Below are positions 24,800 through 33,119 of a DNA stretch of 64,000 bases, in pieces; position 1 is the stretch's first letter; every line of letters begins with the position of its first letter. Under the pieces are notes generated by a model. It made no database searches and had not been told where the DNA came from. It saw nothing but the letters and a program-made list of their open reading frames with translations. The DNA comes from an uncultured Clostridia bacterium (GTDB lineage: Bacteria; Bacillota; Clostridia; Christensenellales; Borkfalkiaceae). The stretch covers positions 94,627-158,626 of the forward strand of contig CANPZW010000002.1 of assembly GCA_947589385.1 (NCBI GenBank), written 5' to 3'. A program made the position numbers and the translations under genes.

Positions 24800-26192
24800 A
24801 ACTTTTTGAAAGCTTTAAATAATCCTCTGCCGCGCAAATCGCGACGTTTTCGGTCCCGCTGTCTATCTTCACTTTATCTGAAATTTCAACGCCGCAAACA
24901 ATGAGAATTTCGTTGCCCGAAGCTACTACGGGCACATTTTTTCTTATACGTACGGGAATTTTGATGTCGGTAAAATAACTGCCCAAATTCTTCCTGCCGC
25001 CGCCGAATTTTTCAAAAACGTCGCCCGTACGCATAAAGCGTATATCGGCGTTTTCGGGTATCTTACCGAAATCGAAGCGAAGGGTTTTTACTAAGGAAGT
25101 ACCTGCGTTTCCGCCGTCGAAATCCTTTTCCTTTCCTATATATTCTTCCTTTCCTATATATAATTGCCGACCCGAAAAACTTGTCCGTTTCTCTTTCAAA
25201 TATTCGGAAAACGGAATACATTCCCCGGGATTTTCCCGCGAGTTCGTAATACATATCGCTATTTTGCCATCTTCGCAATAGGCGGTATATTCGGAAAATT
25301 CAAACTTTTTGCCCTTTTGCGCGAATTGCAGAGAATACAGCTTATCAAGCCATTCGCAGGTATAATCACGCACTCCCTCGCCGCGCAAAACTTTCAGCGC
25401 GGCGCGTTTAAAAACGGGTTTTTCGGGGCAATGCAAAATTTCGTATCCGTATGGCGTTTTAACCGTCAGCCCGCGCTCGTTTATAAGATTTTCAAAGTAC
25501 TCCTCGTCCTCGGCGGCAATACGCGAAAATCGGTATATCGCCTTAGGCGCATCCGGAACGGCTTTTTCAAGTTCGGGTAAAACGCGGCGGCGGATTTTGT
25601 TGCGGGTGTAATCCTCGGTGAAATTAGTTTCGTCATCTACAAATGGAATTGAATTTTGCAATACGTACCCGTCTATTTCCTTGCGGGAAACCTCCGCAAG
25701 CGGACGGATAAGCTTCCACGGCTTATTCCCCGAAGTAATATTTAAATCGCCTATGCCCGTAAGCCCTGCAAGCCCGCTTCCGCGCGCAAGATTGAATAAA
25801 ACCGTTTCCGCATTATCGTTCAAATGGTGCGCCGTAGCGACCGCATCCGCGCCTTTCCACAGCGTGCCGTCGGGCAAAATTTCGGGCAAAACCGCCTGGC
25901 AATATTTTGAAAACCGCCAATTATGCGCAGACGTTTCGGTTTTGGCTATGTCCTCGTCCCATTCAAAAAACAAAAGAGGCACGCCCTTTTCGTGGCAATA
26001 CGCCGAAACGAACGCGCTGTCGCGCGCGGAACTTTCACCCCTCATCTTATGGTCGAAATTTACCGCGCACACGGATATATTAAATTCTGCACCGTGTTCA
26101 AGCAAATAAGAAAGAAGCGCCATGCTGTCCCGCCCGCCGGAAACGGCTACACAGATATTAAGATTTGCGTATTTTGAAAGGTCAATCTTCAC
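24798..26192 (-). CDS. tilS: tRNA(Ile)-lysidine synthase
   Basis: 464 residues from GTG 26192. It modifies C34 of tRNA-Ile(CAU) so that AUA is read as isoleucine. The PP-loop ATPase motif is VAVSGGRDSMALL (about residue 15), followed by NFDHKMRGESSARD, AHHLNDNAETVLFNLARGSGLAGL and the C-terminal TilS domain. The GTG lies 7 nt after a TATAAT box, exactly where transcription should begin, with no ribosome binding site: a predicted leaderless mRNA. The longer frame to 26279 would start upstream of the promoter. Confidence 0.95.
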   Translation of the reverse strand: MKIDLSKYANLNICVAVSGGRDSMALLSYLLEHGAEFNISVCAVNFDHKMRGESSARDSAFVSAYCHEKGVPLLFFEWDEDIAKTETSAHNWRFSKYCQAVLPEILPDGTLWKGADAVATAHHLNDNAETVLFNLARGSGLAGLTGIGDLNITSGNKPWKLIRPLAEVSRKEIDGYVLQNSIPFVDDETNFTEDYTRNKIRRRVLPELEKAVPDAPKAIYRFSRIAAEDEEYFENLINERGLTVKTPYGYEILHCPEKPVFKRAALKVLRGEGVRDYTCEWLDKLYSLQFAQKGKKFEFSEYTAYCEDGKIAICITNSRENPGECIPFSEYLKEKRTSFSGRQLYIGKEEYIGKEKDFDGGNAGTSLVKTLRFDFGKIPENADIRFMRTGDVFEKFGGGRKNLGSYFTDIKIPVRIRKNVPVVASGNEILIVCGVEISDKVKIDSGTENVAICAAEDYLKLSKS

Positions 26193-26199
26193 AAGCCGC

Positions 26200-26228
26200 A
26201 TTATACCACAGAAAACAGAATGTTGCAA
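26200..26228 (-). promoter_or_regulatory. tilS promoter abutting a GTG start
   Basis: Minus strand: TTGCAA (26223-26228), 17 bp, TATAAT (26200-26205). The GTG start follows after 7 nt. Confidence 0.75.
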
Positions 26229-26300
26229 TCGGATTGCGGAAAGAATAAACTTTGCATAAATTAAAATTTCAAAACGCATACTTAGCGCGCCGTAAATAAA

Positions 26301-26329
26301 TTGACATAAAAAACCAGGGTATATATAAT
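26301..26329 (+). promoter_or_regulatory. Promoter of the FtsX-type ABC operon
   Basis: TTGACA (26301-26306), 17 bp, TATAAT (26324-26329). ATG 26367 follows GGGAG at 26356-26360. Confidence 0.85.
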
Positions 26330-26366
26330 GTAATAAATGTATTTGAATTTTTGACGGGAGCGGTCG

Positions 26367-27524
26367 ATGATGCGGATTTTTATGCTTATAAAGCGCGAAG
26401 CGGCGTTTTTGCGCGGCACGATAATACTTATCGGGCTGATTTTGGCGATTTTCTGCGCCGCCTTTCTCTCCGTGGTTTCCGTATATTTCGACGTTCCCGA
26501 AGGTCTTTACAACTATTTCACCATAAAAAGCAAGCGCATACCTATAAGCATTACCGACGTTTCCTTAGGCGAAGCCGAAGCTTTTGGCGAAAACTTTGTT
26601 TACGGCACAAAGGCGGGGCTTACTACCGATATGGAGATTAAAGCTAAACGCAACTTAATTATAGAGCCGTTCGAAACAGCCGAATCTCCGTTTACGGTAA
26701 ACAATTCCACCTATCGCGCTTACGCCGTAACGAGCGACGGCGCAAAGAAATTCGAAGACGATTTGGGAAATATCATTTCAGAAGGGCGATGGTTTAAAAA
26801 TCCGGGCGAAATAATGGTTACAAAATCTTTTTCCACTATGCTCGGCGGAGTGAAATCAGGCGATAAGGTACAACTCGGAGATATGCCATTTACGGTGGTC
26901 GGAATATATTCAGGCGAAGACATACGCGAAAATCTCAGCAACAGACTGCCGCCCTTATGTTCTTTTTACATATGCGTGGATAAAAGCGAAAATATGGACT
27001 TTTGCTATATAAACCACCCCACGTTGAAGTCCATGCGCGCCGATTATACGCGATTACTGCGGCAAGGCTTTGACGCAGTAATACCCGATAATTTATATGG
27101 CGTATTCGAAAACATCGATTTGTGTGAATCGCTTTTCGGCGCAATAGGAATTGTGCTCGGCATAATGGTGCTGTTTATACTCTATTCCTTGATTGCGATA
27201 TTCTACCGTCATCGGAAAGCGCAGATATGTCGCTTAAAATTACTCGGCGCAAGAAACGGCACTATTGCCGCCGTCTATTGCTTTATCGCCGTAGCCATCG
27301 GCTTATTTGCCGTAACCGCGGGAACGGGGTTGTCCTTTGTTTTTAACATATTCTTTATGAAACTATGTACGATTCTATTCGAGCAACCTTTTACACCGCA
27401 CTTCCATTTTACTATTCCGCTATCTCTTTTTATAATTATTTCGCTGTTTATTTTAATTTTGTACTTTGCGTTTGGTCTAAAAATAAAAAATGCGCAAATC
27501 GCGCGGGAGATAAAGCATGAATAA
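26367..27524 (+). CDS. FtsX-like ABC permease, first subunit
   Basis: 385 residues. One N-terminal helix, a large extracytoplasmic domain (about residues 45-245), then three helices: the MacB/FtsX (type VII ABC) topology. The domain contains EGRWFKNPGEIMVTKSFS and VGIYSG, typical of the MacB periplasmic core fold. These systems work as mechanotransmitters or exporters of peptides or lipoproteins rather than importers. The gene overlaps the next permease by 8 bp and probably forms a heterodimer with it. The substrate is unknown. Confidence 0.87.
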   Translation: MMRIFMLIKREAAFLRGTIILIGLILAIFCAAFLSVVSVYFDVPEGLYNYFTIKSKRIPISITDVSLGEAEAFGENFVYGTKAGLTTDMEIKAKRNLIIEPFETAESPFTVNNSTYRAYAVTSDGAKKFEDDLGNIISEGRWFKNPGEIMVTKSFSTMLGGVKSGDKVQLGDMPFTVVGIYSGEDIRENLSNRLPPLCSFYICVDKSENMDFCYINHPTLKSMRADYTRLLRQGFDAVIPDNLYGVFENIDLCESLFGAIGIVLGIMVLFILYSLIAIFYRHRKAQICRLKLLGARNGTIAAVYCFIAVAIGLFAVTAGTGLSFVFNIFFMKLCTILFEQPFTPHFHFTIPLSLFIIISLFILILYFAFGLKIKNAQIAREIKHE

Positions 27525-28815
27525 GCGTTCCGCCGCACGATACCCGCTTTTCAGACTTGCGGCTAAAAACATTAAGACATATGCATGGATAAATGCCAAA
27601 CTGTGCTTTGTTTTTGCCTGTCTTACTTTTTTAATCTGCTTGTTTACGGGCTACAATTCGTCGCTCGACAATAAAAAGGAAGAAATGCTTGAAAATATTT
27701 CTTCGTCAAATTATGTTATATATTTTTCTTCGGCAAACAAACCTTTGGCGCAAGAATATTACGACAAGAAAGACGCATACTTCCCCGAATGTAAAAGCTC
27801 TACGTTCAAAAGCTTTCAACTGGCAAATGTAATATTCAACGTAACAAAGAACAAAATTCAAACCCCCATAGCGCGCTATTTTGATTTTATTTACGAAAAC
27901 GAGAAACTTACTCCTTCCGACAGTGCTTTCAGAATAAACGCATACAGCGCGGATTTCCCTTTTACGGAAAACGATTGCGCCGAAATGGATAAACGATTCC
28001 AGACTCCGATTTTAACAGGTAAATTGCCTGAAAACGAAAAAGAAATAGCCCTTTCGGAAGATTTTCTGAAAAATTACGGGCTTAACGCGGAAGCGATTGG
28101 CTCGGAGATAAAAATCGGCGTCATAAACGATAAAGCTCCGTTATTTGAAGGCAAAATAGTCGGCGTGATAAACAGCGGATATTACTCTCTTGCAGGTCAT
28201 AAACGTACGGGGCAGCTTCGCCCCATGCTACTGATATGGGAAGGCAGCGAAATTTTTAAGAAAAATACCACTACGGTTGCCTTTATAGAAGTTAACGAAA
28301 TCCTGACGGAAAATTTTTCAACGGAAATAACCTCGGAAGGTTTTATATATGCCGGAAAAGCCATTATAAGCGCCGCAACTACTCTTGACAACGTACTGAT
28401 TCTTGCCAACACGCTGTATATTATAATCGGTTCTGCGCTCGTCGTAGGATTGATTCTTACGGTTTTGTTGATGATAGGCAAATATATAAAAATCTTTTCG
28501 CGTGCATGCGGGATTTTTATGACGTTCGGAATGCCGCGCAACAAAATAAACGGTTTACTTATCCGCCAACTTACCATTCTTGCGTTATTTTCCGTGCCCG
28601 TCGCCTTTGTTTTGACGGCTTTGGGCTACTTTATTATAAGCAAAATTATGCTTACCGTAACGGGAGTGGTCATGGAAATATCCATTTTTAAACTTCTTGC
28701 AATGCTTGCGGCAGGCATTGCCGTAATCGCGGTTATTTCGTTTATAATGTTTTTAATACTTTCGCTGCACGTGCGCAAAAAAACAGTCAAGGAACTGCTT
28801 GTTATCAATATATAG
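27517..28815 (+). CDS. FtsX-like ABC permease, second subunit
   Basis: 432 residues with the same layout as its neighbour: one N-terminal helix, an extracytoplasmic domain (about 50-290) with GKLPENEKEIALSEDFLKNYG, the MacB-type motif, and three C-terminal helices. The pairing of two unequal permeases with one ATPase suggests a heterodimeric MacB-like transporter. No two-component system adjoins it, unlike BceAB-type bacitracin transporters. Confidence 0.87.
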   Translation: MNKRSAARYPLFRLAAKNIKTYAWINAKLCFVFACLTFLICLFTGYNSSLDNKKEEMLENISSSNYVIYFSSANKPLAQEYYDKKDAYFPECKSSTFKSFQLANVIFNVTKNKIQTPIARYFDFIYENEKLTPSDSAFRINAYSADFPFTENDCAEMDKRFQTPILTGKLPENEKEIALSEDFLKNYGLNAEAIGSEIKIGVINDKAPLFEGKIVGVINSGYYSLAGHKRTGQLRPMLLIWEGSEIFKKNTTTVAFIEVNEILTENFSTEITSEGFIYAGKAIISAATTLDNVLILANTLYIIIGSALVVGLILTVLLMIGKYIKIFSRACGIFMTFGMPRNKINGLLIRQLTILALFSVPVAFVLTALGYFIISKIMLTVTGVVMEISIFKLLAMLAAGIAVIAVISFIMFLILSLHVRKKTVKELLVINI

Positions 28816-28836
28816 CGGTTTAAAATTTAAAAATAT

Positions 28837-29502
28837 ATGATAGAAGTTGAAAACGTCATCAAAGAATTTATAAGCAAAAAAAATGTGTTCAGGGCTCTGA
28901 ACGGCGCTTCTCTGACAATCGCCGACGGCGAATTTGTAGCAATAACGGGCAAGTCTGGCAGCGGAAAATCCACCCTGCTGAACATTATCGGCACTCTTGA
29001 AAGGGCGACGTCGGGCAGAGTCTGCGTTGACGGCGAAAATCTTGCCGAGCTTTCGGGCAGACAGATTTCGGAATACCGTAATAAAAAAGTAGGGTTTATT
29101 TTTCAAAGTTTCTACCTTGAACCCGGTTATACCGTTTTTGAAAACGTAGAACTTCCTTTGGTGCTTGCGGGAAACAAGAAAAACAACCGCTCCTTTGTGG
29201 AAGCGGCGTTAAGTGAAGTAGGACTTCTTTCGAAAATCAAAGAAAAAGCAGTTAATCTTTCGGGTGGCGAACAACAGCGTGTAGCCATTGCTCGGGCAAT
29301 AATTAACGACCCTTCCTATATCCTTGCCGACGAGCCGTGCGGGAATCTCGATACGCACAACAGCGAAAACATTATGCGCATACTTGAAAGTTTGCACCGC
29401 CTCGGCAAAACTGTGGTTATGGTAACCCACGACCCCGAAGACGCCCGTAAAGCCGAAAGAATTATCACCCTTTCCGACGGCAAAACTGTTTCTGCTTCTT
29501 GA
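28837..29502 (+). CDS. ABC transporter ATPase, LolD/MacB family
   Basis: 221 residues. Walker A GKSGSGKST, signature LSGGEQQRVAIARA, Walker B YILADEPCGNLD and THDPEDA are all intact. It should energise the two FtsX-type permeases immediately upstream. The start is ATG 28837, 21 nt after the permease stop; no clear ribosome binding site precedes it, so it may rely on reinitiation. Confidence 0.92.
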   Translation: MIEVENVIKEFISKKNVFRALNGASLTIADGEFVAITGKSGSGKSTLLNIIGTLERATSGRVCVDGENLAELSGRQISEYRNKKVGFIFQSFYLEPGYTVFENVELPLVLAGNKKNNRSFVEAALSEVGLLSKIKEKAVNLSGGEQQRVAIARAIINDPSYILADEPCGNLDTHNSENIMRILESLHRLGKTVVMVTHDPEDARKAERIITLSDGKTVSAS

Positions 29503-29635
29503 CAGGGCAAGATTCATGCAAATTATCATTCAACATTAAAATTCCTATAATTTCACTCCAAAAGCAAGAAAATTTTTTCGAATTATTTAAGAAAGTTATT
29601 TAAGTCAGAAATCTGATATTATTGACACAAAACAC

Positions 29636-29668
29636 AAACTCCCCCGCCTTTAAAAGGCGGGGGAGTTT
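29636..29668. terminator. Strong bidirectional terminator ending the protease-Opp operon
   Basis: Perfect 15-bp stem, AAACTCCCCCGCCTT with its complement (29636-29650 with 29654-29668). It lies 15 nt beyond the last stop of the long minus-strand operon, and also after the plus-strand ABC operon. Confidence 0.85.
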
Positions 29669-29683
29669 AATTAACTGTATTGT

Positions 29684-31840
29684 TTAACCGTTCAGCGCGG
29701 CTTCTATTGCGGGACGGAGGTCGTCCTTGCCCGAATTGATTATTGCGCCCTGTCTTACGAAGGTTATTATTCCCTCCGCGTTGACCACAAGCGTTATGGG
29801 GTAAGACGCCTTGCCGCCGCATCTGGTGAATATTTCGTCGCGCATGTCCTCGAAACTCCTGTCTCTACCGAAGATAATCTGCCAGTCGGACCATGAAGTC
29901 TTATTATTCTTTGCGTCCTCGGCGTCGATAAAAAATTGCGCCCTGCCGACTTCGTCGTTATTCGCGTGAATGGCTACCATTACTATCCGGTCGCCGTATT
30001 CCTCTTTGACCTGTTCGAAATAAGGAAGTTCTTCAACGCAAGGTCCGCACGAAGCAAACCAGAAGTTGAGCACGAATACCTTTCCAAGCGCGTCGTTCGA
30101 CGAGAAAGTTTCGCCCTTATATGCGCTTTCGAACGTATCTACGGTGAAGTCCATAATTTTATCGCCTACGACATACCGGGTATCCTTTTGAACCGCCTTC
30201 AACTCTTCCTGTATTTCCTCAACCGCAAGCGGGCGGTTGTGGCGGGAATAGAATCTGGCGTTTTCGTTCAGAAAGACCGTCGTGGGGAACGAGCCGTCGC
30301 CGCCACATTCGGCGTATAAACCGATTTCTTGCGTATCCTGTATAAACGGTATATCGTATTTGTTCCAGCCCTCGCTGTCGATTATCCCCTGAACGATTTC
30401 GGCGGTGTCGCTGTTTTCTATGTGCACGGCAACCACTTTCGCCGTATCTTTAATCTGTTCTTGAATTTCGCCCAAAGACGAAAGATAGGTTTTACTTGCT
30501 TCGTTGCGCGAGCTCCAAAATACGAGCACTGCGGGTTTTCTGTCGGTTTCGTAGTCCTGATAGAAATTGTATTCATCGCCGCCGTAAGCCGTTACATATG
30601 TCTTTGCGGTGAAATCTTCGATTTTCGCGCCTATCGTCGTGAGCGACGAGGGTTGAATATTGTAATATACAAGCGCGCCTACGACAACCGCCGTGGCAAG
30701 CACCCAGGCAACCGCTTCCAAAACGAACGCGCGCTTATTCAGCCTTTTCAAAGCAGTTTTGAATTTACTCTTGGGCTGTGCAGGTTCGGTTGAATTACCG
30801 TCATTAACGCTTTCAGGCTGCGTTGCGTGCGCTTCTTCGGCAGGTCTTTCCGTTGCCGCATATCCGACAGCCGCCGTCTCCGCAGTCGCTGTTGTGCCGT
30901 TTGTAAGCAAGACGTTAAGCGGCTTGATTTCCTCCGCCGGCGCGCCGTTCGCAGAAACGGAAACGGACGTGGCTTTAAGGAATATCTTGCTGCCCTTCCA
31001 ACTAATCGCCTTTGTGGGACAAACGCTGATACATTCGCCGCAGTTGATACATTCGTGGTCGCCCACGTGCTTGATATCCATTTTACAATGCGCTATGCAC
31101 GCGCCGCAGTCGATACATTGGCTTTTATCCAGCTTAACGCCCAAAAGCGCAACTTTGTTAAAGAAGCCGTAAATAGCGCCGAGCGGGCAAATAAAGCGGC
31201 AGAACGCCCTGTAAATAAACACGCAAGCCACAATGCAAACGACCAGAAGAATGGATTTCCAACTAAAAAGATAACCGAGCATCGCATACAAGTCGGAGTT
31301 GCCGGCGTTCGATAAAAGTCCGCCTGCTCCGCCGAACGTGCCCGCGGGACAGATATATTTACAGAAGCCCGGAACATTGTGATAGATAAGCGGCACGGCT
31401 ATGACAAGCACTATCAAAAATACGTATTTGAGATAGGATAAAAGCCGCGTATATACGCTTTTTTTGACCTTAGGCGTTCTTACCTTATATAAAAGTTCCT
31501 GGTAGAAGCCGAAAGGACACAAAAATCCGCATATCGTTCTGCCTAATGCAAGTCCGAAAAGGGCGATTATTCCGATTATGTAGTACGGAGTAGTAGTTCC
31601 CGAAGAACCGAGCGAATTTTGCAACGCGCCCAAAGGGCAGGCTACGACCGCGCCGGGACAGGAATAGCAATTCAAACCAGGGGTGCAAAGCTTTTTTGTG
31701 TTGCCCGTATAAATTTGACCTTCGACGAAGCCTTTAAGGTTTGCGTTAGTAAGTAACGCCGCGTAAACCTGAATTATTCTCCGACGGGTGGGCAAGTGGT
31801 TTTTAAACCAGCTTCCTATTTTTATAAAAAATTGCTTCAT
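29684..31840 (-). CDS. Membrane 4Fe-4S protein fused to two thioredoxin-like (TlpA) domains
   Basis: 718 residues. The N-terminal 290 residues are a NapH/CcoG-like membrane module with the CGFLCPFGFYQE and CRFICPLGAIYG motifs. It then has two ferredoxin-type clusters (CIDCGACIAHC and CINCGECISVCP). A linker and another helix (about residue 385) lead to two tandem TlpA-like domains. The second has the active site WFASCGPC; the first has WSSRNEAS at the same place and has lost both cysteines. This looks like an electron relay from cytoplasm to exofacial thiols. It starts 1 nt after the stop of the CXXC-tailed membrane protein. In other Clostridia these parts are separate genes. Confidence 0.88.
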   Translation of the reverse strand: MKQFFIKIGSWFKNHLPTRRRIIQVYAALLTNANLKGFVEGQIYTGNTKKLCTPGLNCYSCPGAVVACPLGALQNSLGSSGTTTPYYIIGIIALFGLALGRTICGFLCPFGFYQELLYKVRTPKVKKSVYTRLLSYLKYVFLIVLVIAVPLIYHNVPGFCKYICPAGTFGGAGGLLSNAGNSDLYAMLGYLFSWKSILLVVCIVACVFIYRAFCRFICPLGAIYGFFNKVALLGVKLDKSQCIDCGACIAHCKMDIKHVGDHECINCGECISVCPTKAISWKGSKIFLKATSVSVSANGAPAEEIKPLNVLLTNGTTATAETAAVGYAATERPAEEAHATQPESVNDGNSTEPAQPKSKFKTALKRLNKRAFVLEAVAWVLATAVVVGALVYYNIQPSSLTTIGAKIEDFTAKTYVTAYGGDEYNFYQDYETDRKPAVLVFWSSRNEASKTYLSSLGEIQEQIKDTAKVVAVHIENSDTAEIVQGIIDSEGWNKYDIPFIQDTQEIGLYAECGGDGSFPTTVFLNENARFYSRHNRPLAVEEIQEELKAVQKDTRYVVGDKIMDFTVDTFESAYKGETFSSNDALGKVFVLNFWFASCGPCVEELPYFEQVKEEYGDRIVMVAIHANNDEVGRAQFFIDAEDAKNNKTSWSDWQIIFGRDRSFEDMRDEIFTRCGGKASYPITLVVNAEGIITFVRQGAIINSGKDDLRPAIEAALNG

Positions 31841-31841
31841 A

Positions 31842-32786
31842 TCAGCCCAAACCTATACACTCCGTACAAATTCTTATAGCCTTGTTGAACACTTCCATGA
31901 TACTTCCGTTGAAGCAGCCGGCTATGACGAACGCGACGCCAAGGCAGGCTAAGGCTATTCTTATTGCGAGTATAAAATATTTACTGTGCACAACCGCCGC
32001 AACCTCTCCGTAAACGACAGGTTGGGGTCCTTTTATTCCCTTTGTTATGGCTTTTACATGGGGGAGCTGGCGCTTTGCCGAACGTTTCAGATAGACAACG
32101 TAGGCGCATCCCGCCGCATATACCACCGCCGCTACGGGCAGCAGAAAAGCCGCGGCTTTAAGCACTTCCCCCGTTTTGTTGACGTTGGGGAAATTGGACG
32201 GTATGCACATATATATGATTATATATACGACGTATAAAGCCGCAAAAACATAGAGAGCTATGCGCAGCTTCTTTAATACAGACTGTTCCTTTTTTACAAT
32301 GCCGAAGGATTCCTTTAATTCCTCCCCGACTTCATCGGGAATCCGCTTCTGCAAGCGGTAAAGAAGGTAACGCTCGTCGGAAATCCCCGCTCTTTTCTCC
32401 GCAACGGGGAAAATTTCCCACAGAATAAGCCCGACGAAAATCAGCCCTATCCAAATCCAAAGGGGCACAGCCAATATGCCCGAAACGCGCTCGGATACAA
32501 GTTCGTATGTAAAAGGACTTGTTAGTCCCTGCGACGTTCCGCTTAAATAGATATCGAGCACTTGCCAAATTACAAGCGCTCCTACTATTATGGTGTAAGC
32601 AGACATAACCGCCCCGAAAACCATTCTTACTATCACGTTTGCGGAAGGCGGAACATTTTTGTCTTTCGCCTTAACAATATAGCGAAGTACCGAATACACG
32701 GTAATTGCCGCGGTAAGCAGTACCACTAATATTATTAGAGCAATAATCGGCGCGGCGAACGCGCCGGTTGCAAGTAATTTATTCAT
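31842..32786 (-). CDS. Polytopic membrane protein with CD1871A-like CXXC tail
   Basis: 314 residues with about seven membrane helices. The last 20 residues, ending NKAIRICTECIGLG, match the end of the small CD1871A-family CXXC proteins (as I recall them, ending in CLECIGIG). Those are normally separate short peptides next to 4Fe-4S and TlpA genes, which is exactly the neighbour here. The first 25 residues resemble the N-terminus of the OppC protein of the same operon. ATG 32786 is behind GAGG. A role in thiol redox coupling is inferred from context. Confidence 0.8.
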   Translation of the reverse strand: MNKLLATGAFAAPIIALIILVVLLTAAITVYSVLRYIVKAKDKNVPPSANVIVRMVFGAVMSAYTIIVGALVIWQVLDIYLSGTSQGLTSPFTYELVSERVSGILAVPLWIWIGLIFVGLILWEIFPVAEKRAGISDERYLLYRLQKRIPDEVGEELKESFGIVKKEQSVLKKLRIALYVFAALYVVYIIIYMCIPSNFPNVNKTGEVLKAAAFLLPVAAVVYAAGCAYVVYLKRSAKRQLPHVKAITKGIKGPQPVVYGEVAAVVHSKYFILAIRIALACLGVAFVIAGCFNGSIMEVFNKAIRICTECIGLG

Positions 32787-32817
32787 ATTTCCTCTTTACG
32801 GGAATTCAGCCGAAATT

Positions 32818-33081
32818 TCAGCTTAACCACAGATAGGCAAAACAGACCATCAGTCCGAAAATCAGCATTATCAAAAGAATCACGGGCACTGCCGCCGCAA
32901 ACGCGCCGCGAACCATTTGCCAATACTCGCGGCGGCTTATTTTCGGCGGGACTATTCCCTTTTTTTTATCTTCGAGCCGCTTTTCGAGAGTCGGGTCGTA
33001 CCACTTGAAACCCTCGACATTCATATTTACGAAAGTCGTAGTCGTATCAAGTTCGGGCTTTTTTTTCTTCTTTTTGGCCAT
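32818..33081 (-). CDS. Small basic membrane protein of the Opp operon
   Basis: 87 residues, family not recognised. It begins with a run of lysines (MAKKKKKKPEL), has a soluble stretch with a WYDPTLEKRLEDKKKG motif, and ends in a single long hydrophobic helix (about residues 63-86). The predicted orientation is N-in. It lies between oppF (38 nt) and the CXXC-tailed protein (31 nt), so it belongs to the same transcript. It could be an accessory subunit of either system. Confidence 0.78.
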   Translation of the reverse strand: MAKKKKKKPELDTTTTFVNMNVEGFKWYDPTLEKRLEDKKKGIVPPKISRREYWQMVRGAFAAAVPVILLIMLIFGLMVCFAYLWLS

Positions 33082-33119
33082 TTGCCTTATCTGTGATTGC
33101 TCCTTTCGTTTTATCGCCG

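Noticed and set aside
26367..29502. BceAB-type bacitracin resistance transporter
   Set aside because: There are two four-helix permeases rather than one ten-helix permease, and no adjacent two-component system.
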